Of a DNA stretch of 64,000 nucleotides, positions 36,711-47,762 are shown one piece after another. The DNA is from Acanthochlamys bracteata (lineage: Eukaryota > Streptophyta > Magnoliopsida > Pandanales > Velloziaceae). The position numbers were made by a program, and so were the translations under genes. Below the pieces are notes generated by a model. That model was given only the letters and a program-made list of their open reading frames with translations, searched no databases and was not told where the DNA came from. The stretch's first letter is position 1. Every line of letters starts with the position of its first letter. Location: the NCBI GenBank assembly GCA_019914995.1, contig CM034129.1, forward strand, positions 5,345,725 to 5,409,724, written 5' to 3'.

Positions 36711-37909
36711 TTCTCAACCTCAAGAAAGGTGGATTAATAACTCTCAAAGCATCTTAGGGCATATTTATTATATTTAGAATTTAATGTATACCAAAAACTA
36801 GTTCCGAAGAGTTTTGTATTTATCTTTTACTTTCTTCTTGTAATTTTTAAATTTCATTTTTCATAATCATATTTAAAATTAAAAATTCTATTGTTATAGT
36901 CAGTAAAAATAAATAATAAAATAGAATTCACTCTTAATAATAATTTTTTAAATAATTTAATTTTCGTAATTCATTGTCAGTCATAGTAGACAAGCCCTTA
37001 GTGTCTGTTTAGATATAGAAGTAATAAATAAGAGTAAATAAGAGTAAAATTAAACAAGAGTAGATTATTCGGGTGGAGACGAGAGTAAGAGTAATAATTT
37101 ATCTCGTCTTGTTTGGATATATTAATAAGGATAATAAAGAGTAGATAATTAATCTTATTTGGTAAATAAGAGTAATTTTTATAAAATGTCTGAAATATTC
37201 TTTTATATTTTATTGTGTTTTTTTATTAATCAAAGCTGATTTTTTAAGTTTGGGGATGCTTTGCTATAGAAGTTGTGAAGAGAATAGGTAAAACCGTGAA
37301 CAAAAACGAAGGAGAACCCATGGGCAACGAGAGCTATTACTAGTTCATTATTATTACATATATTTATTCATGGTTAAAAATGGAATATAGAAGAATGAAT
37401 TTGTTCATTGATTTTCATGCTGTTTATGTTTTAATTTATATCTAACTTTTGGGAGACTTTGAAGCAGATTTTTATTTTTTTGTTTTTCCTAAAAAAGGAC
37501 AGCAAAAGCCTCAAGATAAAGTAGCATCTTTCTGTACTGCTTTATTTGAAATGAATTGATTATCATCCAGATCTCATGCTACTGATTATGTGGTTTCCTG
37601 TTTCCATACATGAAAAGGTTTCAATGTTAACTTTCCAACAAAGCCATGGCATATATATTTTTGTTGTACATGAAACCATCAAACAACATGTTTGGGAGAA
37701 AATAAAACAAGTATATCAATGACGAATCGTTTCACAAACAATCTTTTATACTATACAACATTGAAGGCAAAGAAGTACAACCTTTACAGAATACAACATT
37801 TGCTTCACTGGTATGGTTCGGAATCTTAAGATGGACATCTAATTCTAATGCTCTGAAAATTCGATGTGAAGAAAAAAACATTAACACATTAATAATCAAA
37901 TGCATATAT

Positions 37910-38215
37910 TTAGCTGAGTTTTGCTTTGCTTTCTTGGATTTCATCAACACCCCTTAAAAAACGGACCACAATACAAGTGGTGTTATCTACGCTTCCTCTA
38001 TAACTAGCTTCTTGCATCAACGTATTAGCTGCCTCTTCTGGTTCTTTGATAGGCTTAACCATAGAAACACCCTCCTGAAAATAGCTTTTTGTCAATGCAT
38101 TAAAAAGTTAAGACTAGTGATGATACCATTTCATCAATGAGAAGATCTGGAGAAGTGTTGCTTTTATATATACCTCATTAGAGACATGCATGACTCCATC
38201 TAGAACCGAAGGCTT
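37910..38215 (-). pseudogene. Protein phosphatase 2C, C-terminal fragment
   Basis: Two exons of a clade like Arabidopsis PP2C59/WIN2 can be read. 38174 to about 38215 gives LDGVMHVSNE, equivalent to the family's SDGLWDVVSNE but with the conserved Trp lost. 37910-38074 gives EGVSMVKPIKEPEEAANTLM and then RGSVDNTTCIVVRF, the final beta strands carrying the conserved metal-binding Asp-Asn, and stops after ESKAKLS. The intron between them has a GT donor and a CAG acceptor. Everything upstream of these exons in a normal PP2C is missing; RopGAP sequence takes its place. It cannot be an active phosphatase alone. Confidence 0.75.
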
Positions 38216-39638
38216 TGGTGTCCGTTAGAAGATCTGGATACAGGAGTTGAATAGACTCTAACATCACTTCCTGCCTCTCTCTGAGTATCTTTTTCTATCA
38301 GCATCTTGATAAAATTCATTACTTGCACTGCATACATCAGTGCACTTAAAGGATCCACCATCTGCCATAACATGATAGGTGAAATAATTGTATCACAAAA
38401 GAGATACACAAAGGACAACTCAAAAGTCATTCAAATGAACATGTAATGCTGGAAAGGAAAAATAATGAGCATACTACATGAACAATAGAGATTTAAAAGT
38501 TATCAACTTATGTTAATAGAAGTGTTCTTGTAAAGGTATAAGAACACGTGATCCTGTACAGTATTAGCTGCATTAGACTGCAGGATATCTACTAAACTAT
38601 TAACAACATTACATTATAAGGATAAAGATGCATTAATTCTGAAATTTCAACTAGAAGCATCTTGCATATACCAGAGTTGAAATTGTTATGAGATAAGAAG
38701 ACAACCATTGAGGCTCATTTATAATCTTCATATTAACATTAATTTCTACAACAAAAACTAAATAATGAAGGCTAAGATATGAAAGAAAAAATATTACCTG
38801 CGTCATATTTGGAGTAAATACCAAAGCAATATTGCGCTCTTCTTCAAGAGCCAGCCATCAAATTTATAGCTCAATCAAGTAAGGCAGTATGTTAGGATCG
38901 GGTCCCGCACTAAAAGAATTTGCTAACCTCTTAGAGATTAGTATCCCCTACTTATAAGCACATATCCATCCAAGCACCCAGCCAATGTGGGACTATTAAG
39001 GGGCGTGGGCTGTTAAGCCCACAAAACTAGGATCCAGTTGGCCCAACCCAAGTTAGCTAGCTCGTTTTCACTTGGGCACCATTCCAGGCCCCTACGCTAC
39101 TAACCCGGACCTAACCCACCAAACTAATTCGTCTTTCACTTGAGCTCACCAAGCCCTACACGCTACTAACCCGAGCCTAGCCTAACTTGGAGGCCCAACA
39201 GTATGCGATTGCGGGAGTAGTTTAACAAGTTGACCACATTCCTCTTCAGACTAGCACAGCATTACTTGGTGAGGAGATAGATCATCCAACACTCCAGTTG
39301 GTATTTCTCTGAACCAGGCCTATTAAAGCACTAAGAAATTCCAATCATCAAACAAAATAATTCAAAGAGGGCTACATTGCTCAGAAGCAAGATAGTTGTT
39401 CTAAATATAAAAAATCCAACTAAGACACCTTCTACAGTGCAGATACTACCATAAAATAAAAAACAAAAATAATGGACTACTCTGAAAAGAAAAAGAAGGT
39501 TTCACATTATAGAGAACTACTCTGAAAGATATGTGATATGATCATTAGTGGTATTAGCAAGAATATTATCAGTACCTATTCCCTCTTCGGTCATATGAAC
39601 GTTGCATTGATTCAGTAGAAATACAAAAAATAGTAGTT
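38216..39638 (-). pseudogene. RopGAP (CRIB-RhoGAP) fragment interrupted by a solo LTR
   Basis: Plant RopGAPs switch off ROP GTPases. Fragments in order on the minus strand: 39576-39638 gives STESMQRSYDRRGN; an exon starting at 39319 gives AWFREIPTGVLDDLSPHQVM, then an in-frame stop and SEEECGQLVKLLPQS; after a 0.3-kb solo LTR the same exon resumes and ends at 38799 with EEERNIALVFTPNMTQ; the next exon, from 38361, gives MVDPLSALMYAVQVMNF, then TPVSRSSNGHQS. The exon carrying the arginine-finger part of the GAP domain was not found between 39319 and 39576, nor was the CRIB motif. Sequence passes without a gap into the PP2C fragment near 38216, making a chimera. Confidence 0.8.
38892..39198 (-). 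mobile_element. Solo LTR (fossil), family 1 copy B, inside a RopGAP exon
   Basis: In inverse orientation this is the same LTR as at 17.3 kb: TGTTGGGCCTCCAAG at its start, a CCCACATTGGCTGGG block and GCTTATAAG near the end. It is flanked on both sides by CAGTATG (38885-38891 and 39199-39205), part of which belongs to the target duplication. No internal domain is present. It splits the RopGAP exon, so it arrived after that sequence was in place. Confidence 0.8.
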
Positions 39639-39969
39639 CTGCAAAGAAGTAGGAACATACAGTTAATTTCATCATCAAATCTATGAAATGTCAAAAGCAT
39701 TATTCAAGTTCGTATAGGGTCAACTTTCATCCAAATATTACGGAACAAGAATACTATGAACTTCAAGCATGTCATCATCAAAATACAGTAGTCTTCTCTC
39801 TTCAGCCATAACTAATGTCAGCGCTAGGCATTAAGATGTAGCTTCTTTGAAGGTCTAATTTAGTTTGAAAACGCAATACGATCTATGTCTCGATACTCTC
39901 TAGATATAGAATCAAACTCGGGCAAATATAATAAGAATAGAGTTAGGATTAAAAGTTGAAATTTATATT

Positions 39970-40150
39970 ACCATGGTGATTGATTTAGGGATTGTTCGAT
40001 CAGCAGAAAGAAGAATCGAACTCCGGCAATGAAGAAGAAGAAGAAGAAGATGGTGATTGTTTGGTCTTGAGATCTTTGGAGTTTTCGATCGACGACGATG
40101 AGGCGGCAGGAGCGGCTCGGTGAGATCAAAGACAGGCGCGGGTGAGCGGT
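39970..40150 (-). other. GC-richer leader-like stretch with AAG/CTT repeat
   Basis: The minus strand reads as a pyrimidine-rich leader (CTT repeats at about 40028-40049) ending in ATG followed at once by GTAATA, like a first exon ending at a start codon. Its parent gene is unknown; it may be the promoter end of the chimera downstream of it. Confidence 0.35.
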
Positions 40151-40674
40151 TGATCGTGTGAGAGACGAGAAGAAAACAAAAAAATATTAAACATAACAAA
40201 ATAACATAGACATGGGAATTTCAAGTTGTCTACAGACACCAAAATTACTCTCCTTCTCGTTACAATCCAACGTGGGGTGTAACAAATTAATCCCCAATAA
40301 AGATTAATGAAGAATAAATTTTTTTTCATTAATTTTATAAATTTATTATCAAATAATAACAATGAAAAGTAATTAGTTTACTTACTCCTAATTGCTTTTC
40401 AATACTCTCGATCCAAACAAAGTGTTAATGTTTTTTGTTATCGCCACTCTATCTTCGCATCTTGCTTCATGAAATCTAGCTTGGATGGTAAGGGCATCTT
40501 AATGCCACCAAAGTAGCTTGGGCTCGAATTAAAGAAAGCTGTAGATCATAGAGAAAGAGAAACTTGGTAATAATATTTACGATTTTGGGAAGCTTTACAA
40601 TGTAGTGAAAAAGATATAACTAAGCTAACATTTCATGATTCTTCAAGTATAACACATATAGCTTCTCTTTTTAC

Positions 40675-43330
40675 TTATGAACTATAAGTCGGTAATGAAG
40701 CAGAGCTATTTAGCTGAGAATTATTGATGACAGATGAGTGCGTGCTTGCTTGTGTCGAGGAGATTTTACTAAGGAAATCTATGCTGTTATTGCTCTTTGC
40801 ATACAACTGAAGTGATCTTGGAACTGGAGGGATTTCTACATCTAAAACCTTCTCTAAAATCTGAACAACTTTTCCCATCGTTGGTCGATCGTTCTCATGA
40901 TCTTGAATGCACCAGCATGCAACCTTACAAGTTCTTGCAACTTCATCCATGCTTGCTTCACCTTCTAATCTCTTATCCAATAGAGAAACAACATCTCCTT
41001 CTTGCAATTTAGAAGCTGCAAGTAAAGGGAAATAAAATGAAATATCGCCTTCAACATTCGAATTCCTGTTTCCTGATATGATCTCGAAAAGCATAAGCCC
41101 GTAACTATATACATCAGCTTTGGTTGTAATTGCAATGCCGGAGATCCATTCAGGGGCAAGGTAACCTATGGTGCCTCTCACTGTAGTGAGTACTCTGCTA
41201 AAATCTCGACCCATGAGTTTTGCGAGCCCAAAATCTGCTACTTTCGGATTGGAAAAAGAATCCAACAGAATGTTTTCTGGTTTTATGTCGCAGTGTATGA
41301 TGCAGTCTCTACATTCTTCGTGAAGATAAGCTAATCCTCTTGCAATGCCAAGAGCAGTTATATACCTTGCATTCCAATCAATGACTTTGTTTCGGTTGTG
41401 AAACAATAAGTCGGCAAGAGAGCCGTTAGGCACATAGTCATAGACTAGCAATCTTTTCTTTCCTTCGGAGCAGAAACCACGGAGGCGAACAAGATTAACA
41501 TGCTGGATCGTACCGATTGTGCTTACCTCTGCACGGAACTGCTTCTCACCTTGATGAAAACCTTCCAATTGCTTCACAGCAATAGTTATTTTTGTGTCTG
41601 GCAACGTTAACTCCCCTTTGAACACTGAGCCAAACCCTCCTTTACCAAGTGTGTCAGAGAAATTTTTGGTAGCTTCTTTAAGCTCACTATAGCTGTACAA
41701 TACCAAGTTCTCATCCACGGCCTTCAATTTCAAGCTTCTGCTTATTTTCCGTCTCTGAACTATAAACTTGCAAACAATAGCCAAACAAGCTACTACCATA
41801 GCCATAGATATCACAGCAGTAATCAGACCGATGATCCTTGCCTTGTTATACTTAGAACTACTTGGCATATCAGAAGCTGCTACCCGAATATAAATAGTGT
41901 TACCAGTTCCATCATGCAACTGTATAAGATTAAACATATCTCTATACCATAGCATGCAACTGGTATTGTATGAATAAGCAATACAAGAGCAGTTCTTCAA
42001 ACAAGCCCATTTACATTCTTCGGTGTTTGCTAATGCTAATTTCTGGAGACCTTTTTCTGGGAATGCCATATCGTTCATCTCATAGAACCTATCGGTAGAG
42101 GCAGTCAAGTTGCTGCTACACTGCAACGCAGTGTTTCTCTTGCAACCGACGGCTTGGTCACCCAAATTCCAGTACGCTGGCACGGACGGGCTAAAACCCC
42201 TTAAATTGGAAAAAACTAAACCAGTTTTAGTTCAAAGTTTCTAATGTAAACTGCTCATCAACTTATATATGAACAAATTAGCTTTCAATTTCAGCAATTT
42301 ATTCTCAAGAGTGAATTTCTAACATGGAATTAATAGTAATTGTGAAAAGTTACCTAATGCAGCTGCAAGGCGGTGAGGCATCCTCATGACAACTTCCGAA
42401 TGAACCGCAGAGTCCATAAACAACACACTGACCTCTGGGCTCAGACCAGAACTGAACCCATTCCCTTCCATTAGGTCCCAAAATTTGCTTCTGCAAAGTA
42501 AGGTGGCCGGAAGTGTCAACTATGCCTGTAACAATGCTCTTTCCATCCTTAACCCAGTAAGTGTAGTAATTTTCTCTCTCGTTACTAACATATTCATAAC
42601 CAAGTATGCCCTCATTCACAGAGAGAGCAGGCTCACTACTGAAGAAGTGAATCCCGTTCGACCATAGCCCTGACGACCAGTAGATTTCCAAGGAGTTCCA
42701 CCAAAAGAACTGGTTCGATCCATTCGGATCAATCGACAAGGAGAAATCCCCTGGCGATGGATCATCGTTCGTCTTCCACGACGTAATCTTCTGGACTTGT
42801 TTAGTCAGTTTGTTCATTCCTAGCTTTCCACCGGGCAACCAAACGTTCGCCGGATGATCTAAACTTTGCCATATGATCAATCCATCTTTCAGTAAAACAA
42901 AATTACCGTTATCTTTCAATACAGCAGCGGTAGTAGTTGTAGTGGTTCTCGAATTTGATTGTTTGGACGTCGATGAAGTTATGTTGGTGGACCAAAACAA
43001 AGATGTAAACTGAGAAAGAACAAGGTTTCCATCATCGGATAGTCTGAGTTTGACGGTTGTTGGATCAGTGATTGGTGATTCTCTATTGGCTACCCAGACG
43101 ACTGTGAGCTGGGTCTGAGGGAGATTGTTGAACCATATGCCAAGGTAGTAGTTGGAATTGCTATCTATTCGGAAGAAACCCAGAACGAAGGTTCCGTTGC
43201 CGGAGACCAGAGTTTGGTTGCCTGAGAGAGACTGGTTGTATCTGAGAATATCTATTGCTCCGAGGAAGGAGATACTGAAAGCTTGCAAAATAAAGAAGAG
43301 TAAGAGAATGCGTGCTAGCATTATCAACAT
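40675..43330 (-). CDS. G-type lectin S-receptor-like Ser/Thr protein kinase (At2g19130-like)
   Basis: A plasma-membrane receptor kinase of 833 residues from two exons, 42354-43330 and 40675-42199, joined at a CSCIR|GFSPS codon by a 154-bp intron. Order: signal peptide (about 1-25); bulb-type mannose-binding lectin domain (GNQTLVSGNGTFVLGFF, YYLGIWFNNLP, VVWVANRESPI); S-locus glycoprotein domain (YWSSGLWSNG); Cys-rich link (CVVYGLCGSFGSC); PAN/apple domain at about 364-431 (ECKWACLKNCSCIAYSYN); membrane segment at about 448-472; kinase with GKGGFGSVFKG, AVKQLE (Lys about 535), IIHCDIKPENILL (about 626-638) and ADFGLAKL. The residue before the catalytic Asp is Cys, so it is a non-RD kinase, a class often tied to immune signalling. 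All catalytic residues are present and the length fits the family. Many members lack introns, so the short intron is a small oddity. Ligand unknown. Confidence 0.95.
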
Positions 43331-43410
43331 TATTGGCTAGCGTGCTGCTCGGCCTGCTCCGACCAACTAGTAGGATGAAGAAGATGCTGTAATTAGCTTA
43401 TCTCTGTTTC

Positions 43411-43419
43411 TTATATAAG
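43411..43419 (-). promoter_or_regulatory. TATA box of the lectin receptor kinase gene
   Basis: The self-complementary CTTATATAAG word lies about 85 bases upstream of the start codon ending at 43330. Inferred from motif and distance. Confidence 0.5.
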
Positions 43420-44389
43420 TACAAACAACGACTTTTTTGTCAGTTGTTTTCATTTTTCAACGACTTGGTAGTTTTCCTTTTCCGCCGCACAAGCGTAGAA
43501 GCAAAGTTTGATGAAGACATTTTGGTTTCGTGATCCATATGCTTGTAACACAGGCCCTAAGAGATGAAGCCCATAATTAAGGCCTTTTTTCAATTTTCAA
43601 GAGCATTAATTAGCTCTTTAATAATTGGAGCAAGTTATTAGTGCACACTTCCTTTCTGTTGTATTATAGAGGACTAGAATGAAATCCGTGCGCCGCATTA
43701 GAGTTAAATACAGAAAATCAGATCATACGTTTTCTTAAAAGGTTAATCATATAGTTCGTATCATACGTTTCCAGAAAAAGTTTATATATAAGTTTCTAGA
43801 AAAGATTCATATCATAATTAAGCACCTAAAAAACTTATTATATATAAACGTATTGGTAATAATATTTAATAAAATTTGTATATTTTGGAAACTTGTAATT
43901 TTTTTTTCATTTTAAATTTGTATGAGAAAAAGAAAATAATATAAACCAAAATTAGTAAAAGAAGACAAAATCATTTCTCATGCAACCAGTAATACCAAAT
44001 AAGTTATAACTTATTTTAATTAATTTTATATTTATATTGTTACAGGACATAGAAATATAGAAAGATATAAAAGCCGCATCTCGAAATATCATTAATTTTA
44101 TTTTGTTTTACTTATTAGTTTAGATTTTATGTTATATTTTAAATACAACTTTTACTAAAAATAAAAAATAAAAGTTTCTTTAAATATGGGTTGAAAGGAG
44201 AGCAAAATTTTTACTTTTGAAATAGATTAAAGATAAAATATAGTAACTTAAAAAGATAATTCTAAATTTAGTTTATATTTAAATATATAAACAGTACAAA
44301 ATTTTAATTTTGATAAAAAATTAAAATTGTAACATTTGAAATACGCCTTACAACTGCGTTAGCAGAGCCACAGAGAAATTAGGATATGT
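43420..44389. other. Spacer upstream of the receptor kinase, no gene seen
   Basis: AT-rich with no coding motif. A short word like AAAGTTTATATATAAGTTTC is partly repeated near 43740-43850, where three related stretches mention TCATACGTTT or TCATATCATA, suggesting local duplication. Confidence 0.35.
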
Positions 44390-44600
44390 TTAGGAAACTT
44401 TTCTTCTTTAATTTTTTATTTTTATGTTTTTTAATAAAATTAAAAAAATATTTTATATAATTTTAAAAATATAAAAAAATTCGATATCGTGAATTTTTAT
44501 TAGTTATTAAAATAAAAAAATAAAACTTATTTTTAAAAAAATTTTTAAATAATTTTTTTTAAAAAACTTTTTTTCAATAAAAACTCTCAAATATCTCCTT
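44390..44600. repeat. Dispersed AT-rich repeat, MITE-like, copy 5 (inverse orientation)
   Basis: Inverse of the core seen elsewhere (TTCGATATCGTGAATTTTTA) among poly-A/poly-T blocks, ending AACTCTCAAATATCTCCTT, which matches the end of the 63.65 kb copy. Confidence 0.45.
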
Positions 44601-44607
44601 AAACAGC

Positions 44608-44799
44608 TCACCTACGTCCTATAGATTTATCCTTGAAATTTATGAAGTAGTCCATCACGTGAGGAACAAATTCTTCAACAGCCTCAACTGAACTGGATAA
44701 ATCCTGGCATTTCTTTTGAATGCTGTACGAACGGCTTGAGCCTTTAGCTATTGACCTTTTATTTTCTAAAGTTTTTGATAAATCAAATTTCATTGCCAT
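44608..44799 (-). CDS. Small hypothetical ORF or gene fragment
   Basis: A 63-codon ORF (MAMKFDLSKTLENKRS...) with mixed composition unlike its AT-rich flanks. I do not recognise it. It has no signal peptide or membrane segment. It could be the last exon of a lost gene or chance. Confidence 0.2.
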   Translation of the reverse strand: MAMKFDLSKTLENKRSIAKGSSRSYSIQKKCQDLSSSVEAVEEFVPHVMDYFINFKDKSIGRR

Positions 44800-45100
44800 C
44801 CATAGTTAAGACCAGAAGAAGATGCTGTCTTTGAAATCCAGCACCAATTTCTTTCTTTCGATTTATTACTACAGAAGTAAGTCACTCACAACCTTTATTT
44901 TTTTCTTTTTCCTCAAAAGAGAATATTATTCATACCCAAGATTCACTAGTTCTCACTGGCATTAGTGAACACTGAAAACATATTTTTATTAATTTAAATT
45001 AAAAAATTAAGTTATGGGCAAAAATTATTTTGGAATAAAGTTAGATCTTTTATTTCTAATATATTTTTTAAAAAGAGCCACCAATTCTCTTTTCCTCTCT

Positions 45101-45107
45101 TTATAAG
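45101..45107 (+). promoter_or_regulatory. TATA box of the thioredoxin h gene
   Basis: TTATAAG follows a pyrimidine run and lies 80-86 bases upstream of the start codon at 45187, the usual distance for a plant gene with a short leader. Confidence 0.65.
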
Positions 45108-45186
45108 AAGGACGCAATTTAGCTGCTACTCAATTGCTCATCACACAAAGCAATAGCAAAGATCTCAAAATTACAAGCAACGAAAG

Positions 45187-46442
45187 ATGGGATCTTACTT
45201 CTCCTCCGCTGCAGCTCACACCGCCGCTCAGGCGGGTCCCAAGGAGGAGCACTCCAATGTGATCACCGTTCATACCAAGTCTAGTTGGGAGTCTCACTGG
45301 AGTTCCCACAAGAGCTCTAATAAGTTGGTATAAAGTCTTCTAACATTTTTTTTACGGTGATTAGACACATTTATGTTGATTATAGTTGGAATACGTTGGT
45401 ACTGAATTGTTTGTGATGGGTGATTGGGGTAGATGGTGATTGACTTCTCAGCGACATGGTGCGGTCCTTGCAAGAAGATGGAGCCGGTGTTCAAAGCCCT
45501 TGCTGCTAAATTCACCAAAATAGATTTTGTGAAGATTGATGTTGATGAACTCCCGGTAAATAAGTCATTTCTGCCTACATGAACTTTTTATTTCATGATA
45601 TCTGGTGTTAGTTTTACACCCAAGTATTTGGTAAACAAGGTTAGCAAGCAGTTCGAGAGAACATTGATAGTTAACTTGAAATGTAGTTTAAAATCTCTAC
45701 ATAGACCTTAAATAAATTAAAGAGATTCTGTGAAAGAGGTTATTCTGAAATACTTTCAACGAGAAAAAAGAGATTCCGCAATTGGCAGCTCTCAGAATTT
45801 CAGAATCCCACACCATATGCAACACTAGATTGGCAATAATCTTTATACACAATAAGACATGCATATTGAAAAGCAATTGTCAACAGTTCTTTGTTCTACT
45901 TCATAGTTCTTTCAAGAACTTGTCCGGGGGTCACATCCCTCTATGCGATTGTTAGAGTTTAGTTGTTTTGCACATAAAATACTATATCTTCTTGTTGTTT
46001 TTATTCAGCTCGCTGACATGTTATCATGTTCGACCTTGAAAAGCTTAGCAATTAGGCAGTTCATTTTGTCCACGGGGTGAGGCTAAGAAATGCTTCCCCT
46101 TCCTTTGGCGTTTATGAAGCTGCAAAACTGAAATAAATCTGAAAGCAAGCATTCTTCCTTTAAGATCATCAGTGTTGAAAATCTTCAGTAAATATATTTT
46201 GTTTCTCTTGTGAAAGGCGTAAGTAGAAGAACATAACACAGGAACCAAGAGCTAAAAGTTGATTTCTAACCTGAGACTTATATGTTGATGAAAATGCCTT
46301 GAACTTGCAGGATTTGGCAGCACAGTGGAAGGTTCAAGCTATGCCTACTTTTGTGCTGGTTAAGGGTGGTCAAGAGGTCAGCAGGATTGTTGGTGCAAGG
46401 CAAGATGAGCTTGAGAGGGAGATCCAGATGTTCCAGTCTTGA
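45187..46442 (+). CDS. TRXH: Thioredoxin h, subgroup II-like
   Basis: A small dithiol-disulfide oxidoreductase, reduced by NADPH-thioredoxin reductase in the cytosol or at membranes. Three exons, 45187-45327, 45433-45555 and 46311-46442, give 131 residues with both introns in phase 0, the usual positions in this family. The redox site WCGPC is at residues 56-60 within MVIDFSATWCGPCKKMEPVF; the cis-Pro motif is in VQAMPTFVLVKGG; the KIDVDELP strand is present. The N-terminus MGSYFSSAAA is extended, like subgroup II (Arabidopsis H2/H7/H8), and has Gly2, so N-myristoylation is possible; there is no Cys4 as in the palmitoylated H9 type. All exons are intact and a TATA box lies upstream. The exact subgroup member cannot be fixed by eye. 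Confidence 0.95.
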
Positions 46443-46778
46443 GATCACTGTCCAGGATATTAGAGTTCAACTATGCACTGTCGACGGTGATACTTATTAA
46501 TCAGCTATGTATTGCCAAAGTGGGGTACTAATTATCGTGTATGCTTTCCACAATATTCCAACAATAATAAGATATGCTCGAAATAATAGTCCAATTAATT
46601 CGGTAACTCGAATGTTGAAGAAGTAAGGTGAATGTTGAAGAAGTAAGGTGTACGTTGCTTGCGTATATCCTCAATTCTATGTTTTATATGTCCGGTGATC
46701 TTAAAATAGACATTTACTAATTTTTTGTCAAAAGTTTCACAGGCATAAAACTTGCGAGTGATATTATGAGCGATAAAG

Positions 46779-47634
46779 TAGGGGTGGCAATATATGACTC
46801 GATCCGAAAATGCGATTCGAAATCGACCCACTTAATCAGAGTTAGAGTTAAAAAATTTGACCCGTATAAATATATGGATTGGGTTAGGGTTGAACGAATT
46901 TGACCTGATTATTAAATTGATCGATTCGGGTTAACTCGAAATTGGCTCATCAATCCGAATTATCATATCTTGAAGGAATAATATTTTATTTTCCTTTCCG
47001 TATACTAAAATATTAGCAACAAAATAATCAATAATAGTAATATATAAATTATTAAATTATATAGTATTTATAATTAATTATTAGTTTTATATTTTAGTAA
47101 AATAGTGTAAGATGAGAATTATAATATTATCGAAAATATCACTATGTAAGTGTTTCTATAAAGACGAATTTGATTTTTATATAAAAGTGTTTAATAAAAT
47201 TTTGTTAAATAGCTATTTTTATCAAAATTATTAGTATATATTTACAATCATAAAATTTCAGCTGTTAACACATATTTTCAAAAAATAAAAATAAAAATAA
47301 AATTTTTTTTGGATATTTTAAGTACCGATGAAGATACTAAAAAATGCACATTTTGACGGATATTCACGATATCTCGTCATTAAAAATATCATGTATTTCT
47401 ATTATAACTGATCTTATAATTTCGCTAAATTTTAAAAATATAAAATAAAAAATTAATAATTTTAATTATTAAATGGGTCGACCAGAATTTGATCCGGTTA
47501 TTAATAGGTTGGGTTAGCATTAGACAATTTTAATCCGTATAAATTCATAGGTTAGGTTAGGGTTGAACAAATTTGACCCGATTATTAAATGGGTCTATCC
47601 GAAATCGACCCACGAAATCAAATTGCCACCTCTA
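46779..47634. mobile_element. hAT-like non-autonomous element, family TAGGGGTGGCAA, copy D (in the copia 5' LTR)
   Basis: The 856-bp element has inverted ends TAGGGGTGGCAAT and (inverse of right end) TAGAGGTGGCAAT. Flanks CGATAAAG (46771-46778) and CGTGAAAG (47635-47642) match at 6 of 8, an old 8-bp duplication. Subterminal GACCCGTATAAAT-type and GGGTTAGGGTTGAAC words repeat at both ends in opposite order. The middle is AT-rich with no transposase. Confidence 0.8.
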
Positions 47635-47762
47635 CGTGAAAGTATTAGTTAGTAAATATATACGGTGACCAATTTAACAACTGTGTACAGTAAATCACAT
47701 ATATAAGTCATTTTTTTCTAGTCTAAAGGTCTAGTTTTTCTGGTTGTCTCTTTTTGCTTTCG
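47635..47762 (+). repeat. 5' LTR of the copia fossil (main part)
   Basis: It aligns with 53015-53148, sharing AGTATTAGTTAGTAAATATA, a central CATATATAAGT block and the TTTTGCTTTC end. The first eight bases are duplicated by the hAT-like insertion. A tRNA-Met-type primer-binding site follows immediately. Confidence 0.85.

Larger units (their letters stand above)
37005..40420. mobile_element. Possible Pack-type TIR transposon carrying RopGAP and PP2C gene fragments
   Basis: The left end CTGTTTAGATATAGAAGTAA and the inverse of the right end, TTGTTTGGATCGAGAGTATT, are similar over about 45 bases including a later GAGTAA block. The flanks share AGTGT (37000-37004 and 40421-40425). The 3.4-kb interior holds pieces of two unrelated host genes with introns kept, in the same orientation, plus a GC-rich leader-like stretch at about 39.97-40.15 kb. 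This is the layout of Pack-MULE-type elements. A 5-bp duplication does not fit MULE (9 bp) or hAT (8 bp), so the superfamily is open and the whole-element call is inference. Confidence 0.4.

Noticed and set aside
37005-40420. Helitron as the carrier of the RopGAP and PP2C fragments
   Set aside because: Helitrons capture genes in this way, but I found no CTRR end with a hairpin, whereas the ends look like inverted repeats.
40797-41012. Plus-strand ORF opposite the receptor kinase
   Set aside because: Shadow of the kinase exon on the other strand.
42181-42353. A frameshift or stop splitting the receptor kinase into two ORFs
   Set aside because: A proper GT-AG intron with matching phase joins the two parts.
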